From positions 1 to 64,000 of the forward strand of contig JAUCBJ010003704.1 in NCBI GenBank assembly GCA_032718475.1: a DNA stretch of 64,000 bases, given 5' to 3'. Made by a program: the position numbers and the translations under genes. Origin of the DNA: Nemertoderma westbladi. Taxonomy: Eukaryota; Xenacoelomorpha; Nemertodermatida; Nemertodermatidae. The first letter of the stretch is position 1. Each line of letters starts with the position of its first letter. Shown piece by piece: positions 32,709 through 44,889 of this stretch. A model generated the notes under the pieces. The model saw only the letters and a list, made by a program, of their open reading frames with translations. It did not search any database and had not been told where the DNA came from.

Positions 32709-35224
32709 GGCCGCTATGGGCTTCCGTTGAGAACTTATAACATGACGAACTTTAGGTCCTAATCATGCGAACAGAGCTATCCTAACAAAGCGACCTTAGA
32801 TCCCACTTTATACCATTCACAAAACCTTTGGTAACCACCACTCTTGAACTTCTTATCTTTGTTTCTAAATTACATACATTAGTTGAAATATCATATCGTG
32901 GAGTATATCGGGATATCCCGAGATATCACCACATATTGCACAGGGACATCCTGGGGATATCAAAACTCCGAAGATTTGGGGAATCCATGATAACTCAATG
33001 AGAGGAAACATCGATCACAGTTCTGAGATACCACCATCAAGCCAAATGAGACGCAATTTAATATTTTTCAACATTGAAATATTAATAAACAGTAAATAAA
33101 TAAAATATAATTTATACTTACGACACGTCACACTCCAAACGTTATTGTGCCATGGCTCAGATTTTATAGTCGAGCACCATAAAAGGTAATTCGCTGAACT
33201 GTTTAATGCAACACTGTAATAAAAGATATTGGTTCACGGTCCTATTGACACAAGTGTTGGTTCACGGTCCTATTCAGACATAAGTGACCATTTATTACCG
33301 TACTGTGTATGTGTGTGTCCAGAGCGATATCTCCGTTATTTAAAAATCAATCGAAACGAAATTTTGACAAGCGTTAGATATACAGTAGGCATGATGACAG
33401 CTCTTACAGAAAATTAGCTTTTGAGATGATATTTGGAGAGAGGGCTGTTGCGCTGTCTGAAAAGTCCAGTAGTATACCGCCTACCGGATCCTAGTAACGA
33501 TGTACCTTACTGTAAGATCTAGTACTGCAGTGTATACGGGCTCGTACAGTACATATCTGACAATAAATCCCAGTCCAGGGAGTCTAAATAAACAGATACT
33601 AAATACGCAAACTACTACTGGCGAGGAACGGAGCCTGGTGTCTATTCTAATACGTGGGCGAGTCAAATGCCCGGGCGAACTAGACAAAACAGGATACCCG
33701 GCCTCTAACCGGTGAGGCAGATGTACAGTCTACGGTGACAGACCAAACTCACGAGGAAACAATCCCCGCGCAGCGAATCCTAACTATCGCTAACGGACCT
33801 AAATACAAAACTTGCCGCGGTGTGATTTATATGGTTTATATACGAGCTAGTGGATTAACAGACTAGCGTAACAATACTACTAACAAGCGGTAGCAGTCAA
33901 AAGGGTGGAGTACCTAAAGTAACAATACTGCTGACAGAGGCAAAGCAGTCAAAAGGGTGCATGCCATCTAAAATACTTGCCGTAAAACTAAATATCTCCT
34001 AAAATTACAAATACGAATGGTAGAAACTGCAGAATAAATCCTATTGAAAAGTAACCTAAAGTAAGCTAGTAGCTAGCAGGTCTCGAAGGGGAGTATATAT
34101 GTTTTAGGATGTGTGTGTGTGTGTGTGTTACGAATAAAACAATTTTGGTGTATCGCCGTCATACTAGGTTTCGGTGATTTCTGACCAAAACAATACCGGG
34201 CGCTAGCTACTAAAATAAGCTAGTCGCGCTCTGTAGGGCTTAATACCTACAAACTGACATCAAAGCTCTCTCCTTCCTATATCCACAACTCAACCGGGAA
34301 ATTACGGTGTTAGTAACTACACCCGTGATCGGCACAAATACCAGATTCTGGTTGTAAGATAAGAAATAGGTATTAATTGCTACCTTACGTTAGCTGATCT
34401 GGTATACAAATTTGATTCTAGAATTTTGTTGCTGCGAATTTTGTTGTTAGCAGCAAATACCTATCAGTACGTGGCAAGGCGCGGTAGGATATTACAGTAG
34501 TAACCTCCCTAGGCCAAGCATGTGCCAGTAGCAGAAAGCTGCTCCTTGCCTGATCAAATATTTCGGGCTCAGGCAGGGGCGGGCAAATGTATAAACTACA
34601 AGGTGAACCGGTACAGAGCTGTCAGTACTGCAAATCACCAAATTATGGAACTTGTGCTGTCTGCACCTAAAGTGTACTTACGCGTACTGACGAACAGCAA
34701 TAGTTCACACCTGTTGGAGATACAGGTTAATCCGGGGATATCCGGGAAATATTTATCGATTATGATCTTACTCGGCTGCAAGCAGAAGAACAGTTTCTTC
34801 ACCGCCAGGCGCTAAGAAACTCTCGTCCTCGCAGTAGTATCGGCTCCTTATGTTCCGTCCGTCAGTCCGTAGGGCGACGTATCCACGGTCCCAGGCTGCC
34901 AGGGCGGAGATCGGAATAGAAAGACTGGTATTTGGGCTAGTAGTCACATATGTCTTTATTCCATTAGGTAAACTATAGATATAATATATATTATATAAGT
35001 TATCGCACACTATTACACAGATAAGATAAAGATAAGTATAAAGATAAAGTATATATAGGTAGATATAAAGTAAAGATAAGGTAAATATATTATATATGTA
35101 CTATATGTACATACTATATATATGTACTTACAGACGATTCCCTCTTTCAGTTGTTGCTGACTGAATACTGCTATCGGACTATGTAGTATGCATTATGTCA
35201 GTATGTGTAGGCTATATGTACAGT
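32709..35224. other. Intergenic region, no gene seen
   Basis: Contains a ~52-bp tandem pair at 33868-33965 (TAACAATACT...GTCAAAAGGGTG), a (GT)n tract at about 34107-34128, and GATAAGTATA-type AT-rich repeats at 35020-35120 next to the retrotransposon. Short open frames here show no domain. Confidence 0.45.
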
Positions 35225-38200
35225 TGTAAAGGCTTTTGCGTAATTAGCCGGTTATTTTCCCCGTAAAGTACTCTATAGTTGGTTTACCAGGCATAAAAGG
35301 CCGTGTCCTTACTGTATTGTTGTTTTAGAGGACATAAAAGCAATTTCTTCTGTATGTGTACTTTAGCGGACATAATCCGCAATTTTATGACGCAATAAGC
35401 CGGATCCTCTTGAAACAGTGTAGCTACCATGACGACGGCTAACAGCTGATATTGCCACGTAGAACATATCTTTGTTCTTTGTTCTCTCTTTGTTCGGTCG
35501 ACCAATCAGAGCGTTTTTTGCCTCTGTGTTAGATGGTAGATAGAAACTCGTGGAGTTGAGTATCAGTATGTGATTTTTCCACAGCCTACAACACCGGCGT
35601 GGAACCTCCGTGTTTCAGTCTTTAGTTCAACATTAGTCAGTTAGTAGGCTTAATTATAGAACGTATATCCGTTATCTCACTTAATCATAACTTACTCACT
35701 GATCATATCTAACTATCCATAACTTAACTAATCATACCATAACACAACTTACTTAACTCAATCCGTGTTTCGTACTGCTATTTACTGTCGGTTATTCATT
35801 ATATTTGTTGATGGAATATTATATTCGGAATACTGATAAACAATCCCCAATCTTCTTGATATACTAAAGGTTAGAGAGACCGGATACATATAACGATTGC
35901 GACTTACATTAAGTGGTTTGAAGTGAATCTAATGCTATTTTATAGGCCCTACACGTATTGTCTGTTGTTCTCCTTATATGTGACTAAAATTAGTGAAGGT
36001 CGGCAGATTGGTGTGCAGCATTGTGCAGTATTGTGTATGATTGTGATTGATAACGAAGCATCTCCTAAAGAATGCGCCATATACGTGAATCTATAGCCAT
36101 CCGTTGTGTATAGTTTAAGTCATAACTCTGTTTATATATTTAAAGCGCCACGTCCTAAAGGAACTGTTAATATTTCCCGAAAGTGAATAATATTTGTCAG
36201 AGATTATATATATTACGATCAGTCGAATAATACAGTAGGCCTACCTCGCAATACGGTTAGGCTTCCGAATCCAGTCTCCCGGGTATATCCAGCGGGTGAA
36301 TGATCGCGCATAGACTGGATTCGGCTAATGTAGTGTATCAAATACTTGTTATAGGCTAAAGACTATTTATCATCTAAAAGACATCCAAATTTGGCAGGTT
36401 AAACTGCTAAAGGTCTGAAAGCGCGAACAATAACGGATATATCGTCTAATTGCAGGGTAGGCAATAAATACAGTTTAATATTGTTCTGGTAAGAACAATA
36501 ACGGATATTGCTTCTGTATTGCAGTAGGCAATAAAGCTGAAGTACCGGCAACCGGTACCCAGTAGGCCTGACTACCTAACCACCCGGACTGGTACCTACA
36601 GCAGTACAGGTACAGCAGTATTATTCGATTTTGATAATTATATACCAGTAGGCCTTAATAATTAATCAGGGACGGCCGCCCTGGTTTTTTATTGAGATTT
36701 TACTTATTTCTGTCAAGTTTTATTTATTTGTAGGCTAATATTGAGCAGAAGGCGTGTAAGCCTGCTCAGATTGTACAGATAATTTGTAGGCTGGACTGTT
36801 GTCTAACTGTTGTTAAGTCTGAACGGATTGCAGTGTGTGTAGAGCATCTGTCCGATAAAGTGCTAGTTAGGAATGTAGGGGCTTCAAGTGCTGTGAGGTA
36901 AACCCCCTTTGAAAGAATAAGTCGTACTACTAGGTTAGAACGCATACTAACTAATCATTTCGGAGTCTGCATATACTATAGTTTATTTAGGCTTGATAGT
37001 AGTCTGCCATCGTTTGGTCTGTACTTTGTTTGTGTAGTCTGTACAGGTAGCGTATAATTCTTACTTAGATAATTTGTAGGCTGGATTTTGTCTGGCTGTT
37101 GTTAGGTCTTGAGAGATTTCGGTGTGTGTAGAGTATATGTCCGATAAAGTGCCAGTTGGGAACGTAGGGGCTTCCAGAGCTGTGAGGTGAACCCCCTCGA
37201 AAGAATAAGTCGTACTACTCGGTTAGAACGCATACTAACTAACCATTTCGGAGTCTGCATATACCGTAGTTTGTTTGGGCTTGATAGTAGTCTGTCAGTA
37301 TTTGGTCTGCATTTTGTTTGAGTAGTCTGTACGCGTAGCGTAATATTTATTATTCAGAGTTTATGCGATTATTCGCAACATTCATTCCCCAAGTTTATTC
37401 CTACAGTAATTGTGCTTGTTATATATACCGTTACAGTTAAACTAACCCCGGTACTACATCAGGGCTGCTCGGCGTAGGTAAAGACTGGAGATTTTATGCT
37501 TTGGTCACTCCGGCAGATACCGTGGTTCTTTTAGCTGTTCAAGTATTTTTAACTACTAATTATTTGTTGTACAAGTACTTGTACCTAATTTAGGGTTTAG
37601 TGTACAGTGCTTTCCGAAGGTGATTAGTGTGAAGGCAGTATATTTGTGTTGTAAAGTGGTTAATAGGCACGTTGGTTCTGGTAGACCGCGGTAATTAACT
37701 TCTAGGTAGGAACACTCCGTGATACATAACGTAGTACTTATAGCGCCACGGCTATAAGTCGTCAGACGGTGGTATTTTCCTATCTGGACAACGCAGTATA
37801 TTTACTACTACTTATTATTTTCAAATACCGTAGTAACCTGTCCGTTGTAATAACCAGATATTCTAACCCTTTGTTAGGCTGGTTTGTAGACTTCTTGTAA
37901 AATTACCCTAAAAATTCGTACTTGTAAATTTTTTGTGTTTATTTAGAGATTGTAATCTCAACCCGAATTGTACGTAATTTGTAGTATTAAGTAACTTAGG
38001 TAAATTAGAATTATTTGTTTTAGTGTCCAACAAGTAGCACTTCACTGAGAGCGCACAGCTTCTGTGTAGTGACTCCCCCCAGAAATAATAACATTTATTT
38101 CAAATATTGACAAAAACCCATTTTTACGGGTATATATATTATAAATCAACTCAAACTGATTTATAAAATAGTAGGCCTGTCATACAACAATTAGGTCTAA

Positions 38201-38809
38201 ATATCAGTTGGACTACTGCTTAAATAACGGTAATAAAGTAAGTTAAAGTAACCAAGTAACCCTAAAATTCAGAAATTCAGTTATTCTAAAATAATTGACA
38301 TACCGGTATTTACAATAGGCTTATTATATTTATTTCTATAAATTTTAGGCTGAAATTATACCGGTATTCTGTAATTAATTCTAGTTAATAATTATACTTA
38401 TATATATACATTATAAGTGTAAGCTGTATACCGGTATTCACGATAGGCCTATTATATACTTATAAATTTAGGCTGAAATTATACCGGTATTCTGTAATTA
38501 ATTCTAGTTAATAATTATACTTATATATACTATAAGTGTAAACTGCATACCAGTATTCACGATAGGCCTATTATATATTTATATATACTTGTGCTGAAAG
38601 TACATACCGGTATTCTGTGACAAATCTAGTCTGTGACAATACTTATATATATATACTATAAGCATACCGGTATTCTAATATATTATATATATATCACGCT
38701 ACACTGAGTAGCAGTATCGGTAATTAATTACTAGGCTAACAGTGATACTGAATTACTAGACTTGCTTAAACTGTAATATAGCAGTAGGCATTCAACTGTA
38801 CAAACCAAC
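35225..38809 (+). repeat. BEL-B 5' LTR plus leader, with internal tandem repeats
   Basis: 3.6 kb precede the gag ATG. The LTR/leader boundary cannot be placed because the 3' LTR is truncated and no clear primer site was seen. Notable parts are: ~50-bp repeats with TTTAGCGGACATAA near 35300-35410; a ~70-bp duplication around GAACAATAACGGATAT (36425 and 36494); a 290-bp tandem duplication starting AATTTGTAGGCTGGA (36781 and 37071); and ~123-bp repeats with TACCGGTATTC (about 38345-38690). The region is matched in inverted orientation by 60810-63934, where the 290-bp unit is single. Confidence 0.8.
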
Positions 38810-41800
38810 ATGTCTGACACAAAGCAAAACCTGTCAGACAGTCTCCTAGATACAACCATATGTGACCCAGACAGGAGTGTGGAACGTGTAGGACCGAAGT
38901 TCAACTCACCTCCTACTGTAAGAAAGATCATCCCTCCCGTAGTAATATCAGACCCTAGGCTAGTCCAACATCGTAGGTCTATCATAGGCACTCGAGCTCA
39001 GGTCAAGCGGGACCAAGAAGCAGCGGAACAGCAACAACCCGCGAGCCAAGAACTTATTTCTCAACGGCCCGACAGCTCCAGTAGCGAGGATACTGTAGAG
39101 CTGACACCCGAGCGCGGAGCAAAGATGATGGATGCGGTTTATTCGGATCCCCTTCTCATCCTTCCTACAGCCGTACTCACTAGGTTATTGATTGTGGTGG
39201 AAGAACACCAGATCGATTGGGCGAGAAATAAACGATCGACTAAAGATAGTTATGCGGGATATACAAAGGAAGAACTGAAGTCTATTGTCGAGTTGCAATG
39301 GAACTTCCCCGGACCCGGACTCCCGTTTGATTTATCAGAAGCTGCCTGGGAAGATATACACAGGATGGGAGTAACCAAAGAAACCATCGATCCAGCTGTG
39401 TGGAAGAGGTCCGCAGCAGGATACGCACAGGGATTCTTCAGCTCCATGGAGCGATTAAAAGAACAACTGTTTCAACAACCCCAAGGACCTCAAGAGCAGG
39501 GACAGCTGCTTTATCAAGTTAGAGAAAGAATTCTACGAATCAGGCTAATCTTATCGGCCTTTGAGGAGGCTTCTAAAAGAAGACAAGACACGTCGTTGCA
39601 AGTTGCCGTAAAGACTTGGTTTCAACGGGTGAGTCTCCAGGTTCAAGGAACGGCTCAGTGGAAAGCTCAGCTGGAGGATCGCTCAACCCATGGAGAATCA
39701 ACAGACGCTACTTTTTCCCAAGTGGAAAGTGAAGCGACGGCAGAGAAACCGCATAAGAGGGATGCCATTGACATCTATCTGTCAGACTATCAACGTTTTT
39801 TAGGTGATGAAGAGTTGAGGAGAAGGCTGGATGGACTTAGCCCTAATAGCGAAGGAACCCAGCGTGTGTTAGACGCCATCGATGTGGATATGAGAGCTGC
39901 GAACCAAGCTAAATTTGATGAACAACTCCGCATCGCTAGAGTCCAAGAAGAACAAGTAAAGAAAAAACGTATAGAAGACAGAAAGGCAGCGGCAGTGGCA
40001 GCAGCAGTGGCAGCTGCAGTAGCAGAAAGAAAAGCGGCAGTGGCAGAGGCGGAAAGAAAGGCGGCAGTGGCAGCGGCCGAGGCGGAAAGAAAGGCGGCAG
40101 CAGCAGAAGCGGAAAGAAGAGCGGCAGAGGCAGTGGCAGAAGCAGAACGGAGAGCGGCTGAAGACACCACCCAATTAGAATTGGAAAACATTCAGGAGAA
40201 TCAAGACTGCATAAATAAACAGTTAACAGCTAGTAATATGCAGATGATGAATCGATCTACTCCCAAAAGACAGGGATATACATCATCTGAGGAAGGCGAT
40301 ACCACCGATACTGAAGGCAAAGGAAATAGGTCTCGTCTAAGCAGACGTAGAAGAACATCCCACCGTCAGAAATTGCCTGATTTGCCTCCAGCTGTTAGAA
40401 GGCAACTAAATAACACAAACTTAGGTAGTACAGAACCCACAGACCCAATAATTAAAATAGAAAGACTCCCTACTATAGTAGATGAGCCTGAAATAATTAG
40501 GCCTGTTCCCGAAGCCACCCTTTCGGTGGTAGAGACACCTGTACTCCCTGAACCTACCTCTAAATTCCCTCTGCACAGCACTAAGCTATCTGTGCCACAC
40601 AGAACCACCCTTGAAAATGTTCATGTCCTGGACTCCGAGCGAAATATTAATGATTTGTCGCCCGTTGTCCCTCGTCGGCCCGCTACAACGTTGGCGGCTC
40701 CCGCTTCGGCGGTCGAGTGGGTGGATGAGGGACGACGGGGGATGGATCTCCTGCTCGGGCAGATGCAGGAGACTGTTCAGCAATTCAAGGGCACAGTAAG
40801 GGAAAGTAGGTTAGAGTTGCAAGAAGTGCAGCAAAGTATCGCGCTAGAACGCGATAAATTAGTAAATACACAAAAGGGTATACCACCACCCCCTGTAACA
40901 ATGTGTCAACCTGTTAGGTCTGAAGTATCTCATGCGCAAGGTGTGGAGCCTACACGCATATATACTGCTAGTGAAGTAGAAACTCCTATAGTGAACCCTA
41001 TTAAGGGTAATTATAGACCTGTTGATAATGATATTCCCTATAGACCTGATCATAATCCGAGAAATTTATATACCGATAACTCGATATTAAATAACACGAT
41101 GGCCCAAGAAAGTTTTACGCGTCAAATGGCTAGAACCGAAGCCCGGCAAGCGGTAAAGGTGGGAGAGATCGTCAAGTTCAATGGAGATGAGATGAAATGG
41201 TTACCTTTTAATGAATATTACAAAGATAACATACAGAACTCTGTACTATCTAATGGAGAGAAACTTAGATTCCTCATCGAGTGCTTGGAAGGATCTCCCA
41301 AGTTAATGGCGTTAAAGTTTATTGGACATCCAGACGGATTAAGACAAGTTTGGGATACACTAAACATCAGGTATGGTAATAGGAATAACATAGCTAAATA
41401 TTTGTATGCAAAATTAGTAGCACCCCGAAAGTTCATTAGCAGCGGGATAATAGAGTTTTCCGATGAGATTCAGGAGATCTGTAGACAATTAGATTGGTTA
41501 GGTAAGTCTCATGAATATCAGAGTTCTATGGTTATTGGAGCCGTGGCCTCTACTTTACCGAAGGGTGGAGTAGGTACACGCTGGGATAAGAAAGTGTTAT
41601 ATATGATGGAACAACAACGACGAGACCCTACCATGGCTGATCTCATGTCATTCTTAGATGGAGAAGTGAAATTACAGCTCCTAAAACAGTCCAGAGAGAA
41701 GACACCGGAAAACAAGGTAAGTGAGAAACCTGTTTCTAGGAGAAAGGTAACACCCGTGTGTTATACAGACGACGGCGAAAGCCAGACTTCTCAAGGAGAG

Positions 41801-43671
41801 GATAGCGGGAAAGACACTGAAAGATCTTATTATGTCAATAAAATGCCTAAAGAACAGGTAAGTAAATTCAAGTCTCGAACCAATGACAGGAGAGAACAGG
41901 TAAGAAAAACTCCTCCTACGTGTCCTAAGAGAATTCAGGTGAGAAAGCCCGAAGAAAGAACGAGTGTGCACAATGTTATTCAAAATAAGGTAAGTAACAT
42001 CAAACCGAAATGTGCGCTATGTGACGGGACCCACCGTTTGAATATGTGTGATGAATTCCTGAAGAAATCATTAGCGGAGAGACGGGAAGTCATGTGGGAT
42101 AAGCGGTTGTGTTATAATTGCCTCAGACAAGGACACCAACGGCGAACCTGTTACTCCGACACAAGTTGTGCAAAGTGCGGTGCGAAACATCATATCTTGT
42201 TGCACACTGAATTTGAGCGAAACAGCCAGAGTCAGGTAAGTGATTCCGAACTACATGTCCAATTCAGTGATGTGAACGACACTGACCAAAGTTCTGAGAT
42301 GGAAGGATTCTATACAGATGAATTCTCCGACGAAGGTGAATCCTGTTACATGATAAATACCGCAGTGTATCGAGCACTCACGTATGAAAAAGATACAGAC
42401 AGCGACCTCACCCTAACTACTTCTGATCGACAACCATCTTGGAAAGCGCCATCTTCCAATGTAGGAATCCGAGAATTTCCTGTAGTACAGGTAAGGGTCC
42501 ACGGACCTAAAAGGAGTTATGTAGTGAACGCCCTCCTTGACTCCGGTAGTACAGGAACATTCATCGACAAAGAACTAGCCGAAGACATCTTTGCTGGACA
42601 ACCCAAGTTCCGAACTAAGCTAAACATGTCAGGAATTATGCAGGTTTGGAAATCTACAGTAATCGCGGATTATTATGTAGGTGCGTTGTCCACCCCCCAG
42701 GATGAACTAGGAGAACATAGTATAAGGTCAGTAAAAATGGTGGCGATAAAGAACTTCGCTACCACCCAAGTGGAACCTTATAACTGGGATGAGGACGATT
42801 TCACCCAGCAGCTGGAAATACCTAGATTCAACACCGATTACCCTGGAGTGCAAATACTCATCGGTCAAAACGCGCATGAAGCGCTCGAGACATTGGAGAA
42901 ACGGCCCGCTCAACCGCAACCACTACAAGCTTATGCGGGAAGAACTATAGTGGGTTGGTACTTTACTGGCCCTTCCCGTAGAACTCTCATGGAAAGATTA
43001 CCGAAAGACCAGGTATGTCAAGTGAGAGAATGGGAAGTCGAGAGCAGTGAGTTAGACGATCCAACTGAGGGAACACCATACTCCTCAGATAATGACGATG
43101 TCCACCAACTTTTTGACGAGGAGAATGCCATCGATCTCCTTAAGGAAAACGAGACTTGGCAAAACCAAGTGAACTTATGTCAACTCCTTCTTCCATCAGA
43201 GCGAGACGACTATAACGACGAGCTTAATGACGTCATTGAACGTTATAATGCCAAGACTCGGGACGAACACGCCGTACGATTCTTTACTCAAGAGGCTGTA
43301 GAGCCCAACTCCTACGATAAGGCCCTATCGGTAGAGGAAGAAAGAGCCAAGCAGATCCAAGAGACCACTACACGTTTTCTTAAAGATCAAGGTAGATATG
43401 AGATCGGTCTACCTTTCCGAAAGCGAGAACCAAAGTTCGTAAACAACAGACCCTTGGCGGAGAAAAGAATTGCTCAACTACATCGACGCCTTACGGCAAA
43501 TTCTTCAGCTAAAGAAATGTATCAAACGCAGTTGAAGAAGTTTATTAGCAAGGGATATGCGGAGCTAGTACCGGAAGAAACACCTATAACTGAGAGAACT
43601 TATTATTTAACTCACCATTATGTTCCCAAACCCGGTAAACCCCATGAAGTACGAGTGGTGTTTGACGGCTC
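38810..43671 (+). CDS. BEL-B Gag-protease-RT N-terminal part (interrupted)
   Basis: About 1620 codons of element sequence from ATG 38810. A family-specific N-terminal region (residues 1-390) is followed by an alanine/glutamate-rich coiled coil of AERKAA repeats (~390-463). A basic RRRRTSHRQ stretch, a second coiled coil and a DUF1759-like Gag domain (~787-960) come next. Zinc clusters CALCDGTHRLNMC, CYNCLRQGHQRRTC and CAKCGAKHH lie at ~1067-1130, and the aspartic protease ALLDSGSTGTF at ~1242. The start of reverse transcriptase reaches VRVVFDGS (~1620). Reading on into the nested LTR adds 40 foreign codons and a stop at 43792. Nine codon-aligned AGGTA(A/T)G-like words occur between 41717 and 43013. 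The rest of RT resumes at 50401 in a compatible frame. Confidence 0.93.
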
Positions 43672-44199
43672 TGTGACGGGATCTGCGGATCCCGGTTTAT
43701 CCGTTGGGTTTTCTATCCACGCGTCCCCGCCGTGTGTGAAAGGTAAAAGAGTTCTGATGTTGGGTAATATGTATAAAGGTATAATAGTCTGATAGTTGAT
43801 ATAGTATAGTATGACACAACAGGTAATATATAATGGCGGTAGCGGACGGTGACAGAAGTCCCCGTTCCACCCTACTGATCTGACTGAGTAAACTGAATGA
43901 ATGATTACAGGTTACTGGTTATATTGCACGGTGGCCTTATTGCTACTCAATCGATGCCTTCCCCCCTCTGATTGGTTGATATCCCTGTTGGCACCCTTTG
44001 GAGTGTTTCCCTTCACTCCCTGTGTTCTCTCTCGGTTAGGGGTTTGGCCCCTGACCCCTATTGTGTGTGTCTCCTTTGGGGCCTATTGTCCCCGTTTACT
44101 GGGCTGACACGAGGTTGATTGGTAATCAACCTCGTGCTCCCAATATTGCTTTATGGCTCACTCTATGGGTTTGTGTTAGCGGAATTGGATAAGCTAACA
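43672..44199 (-). repeat. 3' LTR of the Gag-only element
   Basis: 528 bp, starting TGTGACGGG and ending AAGCTAACA on the plus strand. Nearly identical to 49872-50400, so the insertion is young. It truncates the BEL-B frame. Confidence 0.95.
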
Positions 44200-44237
44200 C
44201 TCCCCCCCATGCTATCTTCCCGGTGAGAAGATAGCAT
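44200..44237 (-). promoter_or_regulatory. Polypurine tract and adjacent perfect hairpin of the Gag-only element
   Basis: CTCCCCCCCATG (44200-44211) is CATGGGGGGGAG on the coding strand, directly against the 3' LTR, as a plus-strand primer should be. It overlaps a perfect 11-bp stem, ATGCTATCTTC (44209-44219) and its reverse complement (44227-44237), with a 7-base loop. Confidence 0.75.
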
Positions 44238-44889
44238 CCAACTCAAGTGCGCTACAATTCCGCTGGATCCCGATCTATTATCGGGTGTGGGGTGGGTCTA
44301 TTTTTTCGGAGTCGGCTTTCCAGGCCGCTCCCTATGGGTATGATGTCACTACCCTCCGGCGTCTCGTGTCGGGCCGATCGTGCGCTTCTCTCACACAATT
44401 TTTGTTTCCCCAACACTCTCACCACTCTACTCCAACTCTCGCATACTCCCGGACCTCCTCGTCCCACAATCTTCCTCTCACTTCTCCTCCCCCACACTTG
44501 AATTGCGCCCACGCTCTCTTCGCATTCCGCACTAGTTACTCCATCCCTCCTCGGCTACCTTATCTCTTCTGACGAATCTCACCCCCCCTCCGTGCCGTCG
44601 CACTCAGGAAATGTGAAATCGTCTGGCGTCTTGTCCCTAGTGCCATAGTCACTTAGCCCCCCAGTCCCAGTAGCTAATTGAGAAAGGTTGTATGACTATA
44701 GTACTTACACCACTATCTCCGTACTCCGCACTATCACCTCTCCACTCTCTTGTCACTCCCTAAGGCTTTATTCTCTAATGCTACCCCTGTGCTATCATAC
44801 TATCTACCTACTGCTTACTAACTCTAACTATCTAACTAACTCTGCTAACTACTAACTCTTACTACTTCTAGCTCTAACTGAGAGCCTCT
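44238..44889 (-). other. 3' untranslated region of the Gag-only element
   Basis: Pyrimidine-rich on the plus strand. No pol gene or other frame with recognisable content, although this is where pol would be expected. Confidence 0.6.

Noticed and set aside
34768-35505. Short minus-strand frames (80 and 73 codons)
   Set aside because: No recognisable domain. The second lies within the BEL-B LTR.
35225-38809. Host promoter or gene upstream of BEL-B
   Set aside because: The same sequence occurs inverted in front of BEL-C, so it belongs to the retrotransposon family.
39790-40191. Ala/Ser-rich frame antisense to BEL-B Gag, and the matching Leu/Pro-rich and Phe/Cys-rich frames at 59292-59698
   Set aside because: Mirror translations of the coiled-coil minisatellite. 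Low-complexity shadows.
43672-43792. The 40 residues ending BEL-B Gag (after VVFDGS)
   Set aside because: Read-through into the LTR of the nested element. The same residues appear at the end of the frame at 49465-49992 because the other LTR encodes them too.
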